A stretch of 64,000 nucleotides of DNA from the NCBI GenBank assembly GCA_037976565.1, contig CP137683.1, positions 9,882,927 through 9,946,926 of the forward strand, in the 5' to 3' direction. Source of the stretch: Mesocentrotus franciscanus. Lineage: Eukaryota > Echinodermata > Echinoidea > Camarodonta > Strongylocentrotidae. The position numbers and the translations under genes were made by a program. Below the pieces are notes generated by a model. It saw nothing but the letters and a program-made list of their open reading frames with translations, had not been told where the DNA came from and made no database searches. Within the stretch, counting starts at the first letter, position 1. The number at the start of each line of letters is the position of its first letter. Shown here piece after piece: positions 62,701 through 64,000 of the stretch.

Positions 62701-63396
62701 TACGTAATCAGTTTGTCTGGATCAACTGCAACGACATGCTAAACGAAGGGGATTTCATCTGTGACGTTGATGGAGCGGGGACCAGGGAAACTACAACATG
62801 TATGTATGCTATTAAATTGAAATCATCGGTAACAGAATTGCGATTATAGCTTTGATGAGGTCCTTGACGCGCCATGTGAGTGTATGAAAGGATCATATGT
62901 TTGACGCTAATCACTGTGTCTGACCCTCGTCATCCGTTCCATCATTAATGTTATATTTATCACATAAAAATGTCATTAAAATGGTCCAACCAAGGAGTAA
63001 AAGCAAACAAGTTTTGTTGTTGCTTGATGTTGTCATTCTCCATCTCCTTTTTCCTAATATTAACATTATTAATATTTCTTGTTATCCATACTTCAAGATG
63101 TAATGAAATAACATTTATTTCGTCCTTGCCTATTAAATGCAAAAGTAGAAGCTTGCAGTTGGGAACTAATATGGTGTTGCTTTACTGTTTGGACATATTT
63201 TAAGAAAAATCATCTCAAAACTGCTGACATTGCCTTAAAAGTTCTTCTCTTTTACGCAGATTGGTCTCAGGGTGAGCCGAATGGACATCAATACTATGGT
63301 GAGGACTGTGTAATGGTGAATGGTGCTTGGACTGATGGATGGATGGATGCAGGGTGCACTCACTCTTATCTCACAGTATGTCAATTACTGTTGTAA
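38651..63396 (+). CDS. Secreted EGF-HYR(x3)-F5/8C-C-type lectin domain protein, 11 exons
   Basis: Coding exons: 38651-38708, 39118-39348, 52858-52959, 53518-53772, 55120-55374, 56112-56366, 57496-57692, 58254-58409, 60639-60786, 62518-62799, 63260-63396. Each has AG/GT borders and every phase matches its neighbour; the joined length is 2076 nt (691 residues plus TAA). Predicted order: hydrophobic signal peptide (1 to about 31), unknown region with four Cys (to about 96), EGF (97-130), three HYR domains (131-385), one F5/8 type C domain (386-552), C-type lectin domain (553-691). Known: HYR, EGF and discoidin modules occur in adhesion, matrix and complement-like proteins, and CTLDs often bind glycans. 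Inferred: a secreted adhesion or recognition molecule; there is no transmembrane segment after the signal. Further exons inside the 13.5-kb second intron cannot be excluded, and 5' UTR exons probably lie upstream because an acceptor AG sits three bases before the ATG. Confidence 0.82.
39118..39348 (+). CDS. Exon 2 of the lectin-like gene: end of signal peptide and unknown Cys-containing region
   Basis: A symmetric phase 1-1 exon of 77 codons after acceptor ctcacag, with donor gtaaat. It completes the signal peptide and continues with about 70 residues holding four cysteines (NSSC, KEC, DPRC, RVC), two N-glycosylation sequons (NSS, NYT) and many basic residues. I do not recognise the domain. 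The open frame, splice signals and phase fit to both sides support a real exon, but its link to the EGF exon 13.5 kb downstream is inferred. Confidence 0.55.
39349..41644. other. Intron 2 of the lectin-like gene, first part
   Basis: No coding feature. A nested hairpin lies at 39740-39812 (ACTGCGTCAG-tcg-CTGACGCAGT at its core). (GA)n at 41060-41165; (AAT)n/(ATG)n at 41395-41590, which gives poly-Ile open frames. Confidence 0.5.
41645..41938 (-). mobile_element. tRNA-derived SINE, diverged copy
   Basis: The same family as the copy at 9.1-9.5 kb, in the same orientation, with head B box GGTTCGAGCC, the phrase TTGGCACTAATGG and an end near 41645. It sits in intron 2 of the lectin-like gene. The A box is decayed, so it is probably transcriptionally dead. 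Confidence 0.65.
42056..42347. mobile_element. MITE with ACTTCGAATTATCGGGTCATCG-type ends, copy 1
   Basis: The left ACTTCGGATCATCGAGTCATCG pairs with the right CGATGACCCGATAATTCGAAGT. The interior contains ACGAAAGGTCGTGTAACGCG and CATGCCCCTTTAATTCACG. Two related copies lie in the HYR introns. No clear target duplication. Confidence 0.78.
42900..45430 (-). mobile_element. LINE 5' half: monomeric 5' region and endonuclease start
   Basis: Minus strand. About 45430-43400 contains three diverged monomers (ATGATGTAATG, GTAAATGAGATGCAA-like, then a GCTGCTC-containing stretch) colinear with 22490-24985. It is followed by an APE-type endonuclease beginning GILHCNARSFDKNFEFIE and VIAISKTW, then in another frame GREGGVALNIYDEF. 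Motifs N-A-R-S, I-S-x-T-W and G-G-V-A mark the LINE endonuclease. Frameshifted and truncated at about 42.9 kb, so inactive. Confidence 0.75.
45504..47300 (-). mobile_element. LINE 3' half: reverse transcriptase and 3' tail, two stops
   Basis: One continuous minus-strand frame from 47296 to 45938 carries RT motifs in order: VPREWKKARVVPIFKSGD, NYRPISILPI, FIDLRKAFD (motif A Asp), VPQGSILGPLLF, YADDT (catalytic motif C), then a C-terminal region. Two in-frame stops (TGA at 46888-46886, TAA at 46780-46778) break it. The 3' UTR ends at an (ATTT)n tail on the plus strand (45504-45532). The 5' truncation is near 47.3 kb. Confidence 0.88.
47993..50612. mobile_element. Fold-back DNA transposon with arrays of 17-bp palindromes, 2.6 kb
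   Basis: Perfect terminal inverted repeats TTATGGCGCGCCGTTTGACC (continuing AATAATTCAGATAAACA) are flanked by a 4-bp target duplication TAGC. Each end carries an array of the palindrome GATAAACACTGTTTATC and variants (about 15 units at 48018-48325, about 20 at 50190-50583). Inside these, each arm has about three tandem 140-bp units (TGGTACAGGGCTTCCTTAGG...CCCCGGCAAGAATATC), inverted between arms. The centre holds a younger LINE 3' end. No transposase. Confidence 0.88.
48750..49556 (-). mobile_element. LINE 3' end nested in the fold-back transposon
   Basis: The plus-strand left border is (TTCAA)n-GGTTTATTAAAAA, a 3' tail read on the minus strand. Near the right border the minus strand encodes SLAKHPTCSTWLP, then RYQQFKCKTNRFRNSP, a C-terminal tail shared with the fragment at 58.57-59.64 kb. 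It is 5'-truncated, leaving only the end of the ORF and the 3' UTR. Confidence 0.68.
50689..51389. mobile_element. GC-rich TTAA-flanked transposon, 701 bp
   Basis: Inverted ends GCTATGGTCACAAC and GTTGTGACCATAGC are directly flanked by TTAA. The interior is strikingly GC-rich against AT-rich surroundings and is built from diverged repeats such as GGTGGCCGACGGGAAATTGA and GGGCACCG. The TTAA site is typical of piggyBac or Kolobok groups; no transposase. Long open frames here reflect base composition. Confidence 0.84.
51394..52414. other. Intron 2 of the lectin-like gene, last part
   Basis: AT-rich. A 102-residue open frame at 51422-51730 has a hydrophobic end but no recognised domain or splice sites in phase; it is not called. 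Confidence 0.45.
52415..52680 (-). mobile_element. LINE ORF1 fragment (L1/Tx1-like RNA-binding protein C-terminus)
   Basis: Minus strand: GPKPDGKPRHILIKLF and LSYRDKVQVI, a stop, then FFILDDLSLSDLKEKQ and RQGTKLRFYAGKWRLLG. The R-x-I-x-x-K-x-L, D-K and I-x-x-D-L-S motifs match the C-terminal region of L1-type ORF1 proteins. One in-frame stop; a remnant. It lies 180 bases upstream of the EGF exon. Confidence 0.6.
52858..52959 (+). CDS. EGF-like domain exon
   Basis: A 34-codon phase 1-1 exon with acceptor cccaag and donor gtaaga. It encodes one complete EGF module with six cysteines in the usual order: DCERNPCKNGWCEE, then GYECHCSAGYQGKAC. It lacks the D-x-D/N/E plus hydroxylation-site Asn pattern of calcium-binding EGFs, so it is probably not the cbEGF type. 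It is the first exon of the gene recognisable by homology. Confidence 0.88.
53518..53772 (+). CDS. HYR domain exon 1
   Basis: An 85-codon phase 1-1 exon (acceptor tgatcag, donor gtaagt). Typical HYR (hyalin repeat) signature: VTCVEDITVIVEL, then SATDMSG, FPVGSTLVKY and a final ATCNFTVIV. It differs from the next two HYR exons at its start, where the usual D-T-x-A-P-D-V leader is replaced by GYVSPLTV. Hyalin repeats form an immunoglobulin-like fold used in cell adhesion and complement-type proteins. Confidence 0.88.
53831..54117. mobile_element. MITE of the ACTTCGAATTATCGG family, copy 2, in the HYR1 intron
   Basis: Matches the element at 42056, with CTTTGAATAATCAGGT at the left and ATGATTCGAAGTAAG at the right; interior CATGCCCCTTTATTCACGAA. 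It sits just downstream of HYR exon 1, at the same relative position as the copy after HYR exon 2, so it was present before the exon-intron unit was duplicated. Confidence 0.72.
54335..54873. mobile_element. TTAA-flanked MITE in the HYR1-HYR2 intron, 539 bp
   Basis: Inverted ends AGTGACTCGGTAACATTGTT and AACAATGTTACCCAGTCCCT are flanked by TTAA on both sides. A related copy lies at 59924-60449. The duplicated intron between HYR exons 2 and 3 reads GCATTAATGTA at the matching point (about 55886-55896), an exact empty site with one TTAA. Confidence 0.9.
55120..55374 (+). CDS. HYR domain exon 2
   Basis: A 255-bp phase 1-1 exon, nearly identical to the other two HYR exons over most of its length. 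It begins with the canonical DTIAPDVVC leader and ends NFTVIVNT before donor gtaagt. The flanking introns match those of its neighbours too, so exon and intron were duplicated together. Confidence 0.9.
55427..55665. mobile_element. MITE of the ACTTCGAATTATCGG family, copy 3, right end lost
   Basis: Starts ACTTCGAATTATCGGGTCAT and follows copy 2 (53831) closely to AAAGGTCGTATAACGCGAC, then lacks the right inverted end. Located just after HYR exon 2. Confidence 0.7.
56112..56366 (+). CDS. HYR domain exon 3
   Basis: A 255-bp phase 1-1 exon, acceptor ctgaatcag, donor gtaatt. Leader DTTAPDVFC, then VEFI-type core (here IEF), SATDMSG, FPVGSTLVEY and ATCNFTITI. The upstream intron copies the one before HYR exon 2, while the downstream intron is unrelated, which marks the 3' limit of the tandem amplification. 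Confidence 0.9.
56367..57495. other. Intron between HYR exon 3 and the discoidin domain
   Basis: No exon recognised. A (TCTG/TCTC)n tract lies at 56550-56620. It does not resemble the introns that follow HYR exons 1 and 2. Confidence 0.5.
57496..57692 (+). CDS. F5/8 type C (discoidin) domain, exon a
   Basis: Phase 1-0 exon, acceptor atcatcag, donor gtgaga. It encodes the N-terminal third of a discoidin domain: VGLESGAIPDSCLTASSAW, ARLHLV, CGGWLA, NQWIQ. The classical first cysteine, normally just before the L-G-M/L-E-S-G motif, is absent (DAFRDP instead). A cysteine occupies the position usually held by Gln in IPDSQITASS. Confidence 0.88.
57800..57995 (+). mobile_element. SINE-like repeat with a conserved 3' core
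   Basis: It contains AGAGGTCCCGGGGTGGAA, followed by GCCCTTTTGGTGAGG, AAGTCCCTCGAAG and TTAGAGCCGTC. From general knowledge this order resembles a SINE core (fee-for-tRNA B-box region, then AGTCCCTCGGAGGAGACTTAAAGCCGTC-type body) common in marine invertebrates, though I could not compare it with a library. It lies in the first discoidin intron. Confidence 0.5.
58254..58409 (+). CDS. F5/8 type C (discoidin) domain, exon b
   Basis: A 52-codon phase 0-0 exon, acceptor cccaag, donor gttggt. It continues directly from NQWIQ with VDL, then GGVSTQGR and WVTGYKINCSVDG, the standard centre of the F5/8C fold. Frame and domain order are uninterrupted. Confidence 0.88.
58566..59640 (-). mobile_element. 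LINE 3' fragment with a K-C-R-T-x-R-F-R-N-S tail
   Basis: Minus strand from about 59640: LSDQYVSYGNALQKTEL and ERRDKLYLKFAESL, then after a frameshift FKDWLPEAQNQRLRRSNRL and FKCRTERFRNSALPY. The same tail type occurs in the nested LINE at 48.75-49.56 kb. The 3' UTR runs to a (GATA)n-like tail near 58570. 5'-truncated. Confidence 0.68.
59924..60449. mobile_element. TTAA-type MITE, second copy
   Basis: Left TTAA then AGTGAATCGGTAACATTGTT, right AACAATGTTAGCAAGTCCCT then TTAG, a decayed TTAA. Clearly related along its length to 54335-54873 and disrupted by a (TA)n run near 60205. It lies in the second discoidin intron. Confidence 0.84.
60639..60786 (+). CDS. F5/8 type C (discoidin) domain, exon c
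   Basis: Phase 0-1 exon, acceptor tgaag, donor gtcagt. It encodes FVGNNDSNTVVYNALPQP, RYVRLLP and LRMELYGEPP, the C-terminal third of the domain. The final cysteine that normally closes the domain (ELYGC) is replaced by ELYGEPP, matching the loss of the N-terminal partner cysteine in exon a. Confidence 0.88.
60868..61095 (+). mobile_element. tRNA-derived SINE, partial copy
   Basis: The plus-strand head reads GTCGTGGTTCATTCG (A-box region) and GGGTTCGAATCCC (B box), followed by a short body ending at an ATT-rich microsatellite. It lies in the intron between the discoidin and lectin exons. It shares the head logic with the two other SINEs but has a different, shorter body. Confidence 0.6.
61096..62517. 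other. Intron before the lectin domain
   Basis: (ATT)n at about 61094-61142, otherwise AT-rich. No further exon found; the preceding and following exons are in compatible phase (1), so none is required. Confidence 0.5.
62518..62799 (+). CDS. C-type lectin domain, exon a
   Basis: A 94-codon phase 1-1 exon (acceptor atatag, donor gtatgt). It begins DHDWVCISSKCYRL, followed by TWQDAQSFC (the helix-1 region of CTLDs), LLFVDTEEYQDI and FVWINCND. The W-x-G core normally found as FWIGL is altered to VWINC, which adds a cysteine. Confidence 0.87.
63260..63396 (+). CDS. C-type lectin domain, terminal exon b
   Basis: The final exon begins at acceptor tacgcag in phase 1 and ends with TAA at 63394-63396. 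It reads WSQGEPNG, EDCVMVNGAWTDGWMDAGC and LTVCQ. EPN is the calcium-site motif of mannose-type CTLDs; the second motif is W-M-D rather than the canonical W-N-D, so calcium or sugar binding is uncertain. No AATAAA is visible in the remaining 600 bases of the window, so the polyadenylation site may lie outside or use a variant signal. Confidence 0.88.
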
Positions 63397-64000
63397 GACA
63401 GCTGCAGAAGGTGGGACAAGGAGCATCTTCATATATCAAATGTCACTGATTTTGCACGGCTAAGTCATTGCTCCAGACAAAGCAGGACCTAATTGACCGA
63501 TGCCTTTATATGAGAGGACTAATAGTCTCGTAAGGCATCCATAACATAATACCTGCTATAAACAAACCTTGAATGAAAAACGAAGTGTTGAATTTGTTAA
63601 GTATATGATGCAGTATCCTAACTTCGCGCATACTTTAAAGGTTTTTGAGAATGTGATATTTGATTATTTTTCATGTTAAGATCGATTAGTGCTAAATTAG
63701 TGCAGATATCAAAACTCGACTCAAGATCGCAAACACTAAATAGGTCCTGAAAACAACAAGACCAAACTTCGTGCTGGTGAGGTTTACAATAGATTTATCC
63801 AGTATATCCCTCATGGGTAAGATAACTGCAACAATTTCAAGCAAAATATTATACAAAACAACTGGTTTCAGTTTGTACTTAAAATGTTGATCACATCTAC
63901 TCGAGAAATGAAGACCCCGGTCGGTAAATTCAATTTTCTTCTCAACGAACGCAAAAAAAAAAAAAAAAATAGATAATTGCCAAATTAAGCTTTCCTACAT

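Overview
This window looks like nuclear DNA from a marine invertebrate deuterostome, most probably an echinoderm. It is AT-rich and intron-rich. It is full of short inverted-repeat transposons, tRNA-derived SINEs, LINE fragments and microsatellites, and the palindromic octamers TACATGTA and TAGGCCTA recur throughout. The two gene models are also typical of echinoderm-like expanded families: a secreted HYR/EGF/discoidin/C-type lectin protein and a Golgi-type sulfotransferase. A decayed histamine N-methyltransferase-like gene lies between them. Nothing looks bacterial or viral. The species call is inference.

Layout. 1-15.2 kb: no convincing gene; low-complexity DNA, two small hAT-like MITEs (4.19, 13.56 kb), a tRNA-derived SINE (9.1-9.5 kb) and an unrecognised cysteine-rich coding fragment (6.8-7.2 kb). 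15.2-20.0 kb: a chimera of two LINE fragments, then a near-identical 2-kb tandem duplication. 22.1-25.0 kb: an ACCATGGT fold-back repeat, then a LINE 5' region with repeated monomers, interrupted by three later insertions. 25.6-28.9 kb (minus): an intact three-exon sulfotransferase gene of 390 residues, with a roughly 150-bp tandem-repeat array in its second intron. 30.9-31.8 kb: a LINE RNase H fragment. 32.7-35.6 kb (minus): the methyltransferase-like pseudogene, split by a 2-kb hAT-like element. 36.2-38.3 kb: three MITEs and a LINE remnant.

38.65-63.40 kb (plus): one gene of 11 recognised coding exons. All splice phases agree, and the joined exons total 2076 nt (691 residues plus stop). Order: signal peptide and an unknown cysteine-containing region, EGF, three HYR domains, one F5/8 type C (discoidin) domain over three exons, and a C-type lectin domain over two exons. 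Its large second intron (39.3-52.9 kb) holds a LINE 5' half, a LINE 3' half, a SINE, a striking 2.6-kb fold-back transposon built from arrays of 17-bp palindromes, a GC-rich TTAA-flanked element and a LINE ORF1 fragment. The HYR exons with their introns are a recent tandem amplification. One intron copy carries a TTAA-flanked transposon and its duplicate keeps the empty site.

The two intact genes fit general extracellular roles: modification of glycans in the Golgi, and an adhesive or recognition protein outside the cell. Nothing in the sequence shows that they act together. The most unusual items are the palindrome-array fold-back element, the HYR-EGF-discoidin-lectin architecture, the hAT interruption of the methyltransferase-like gene with its reading frame recoverable on both sides, and several insertions dated by paralogous empty sites. 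Exon boundaries were read by eye from splice consensus, phase and domain continuity; no search or alignment program was run.
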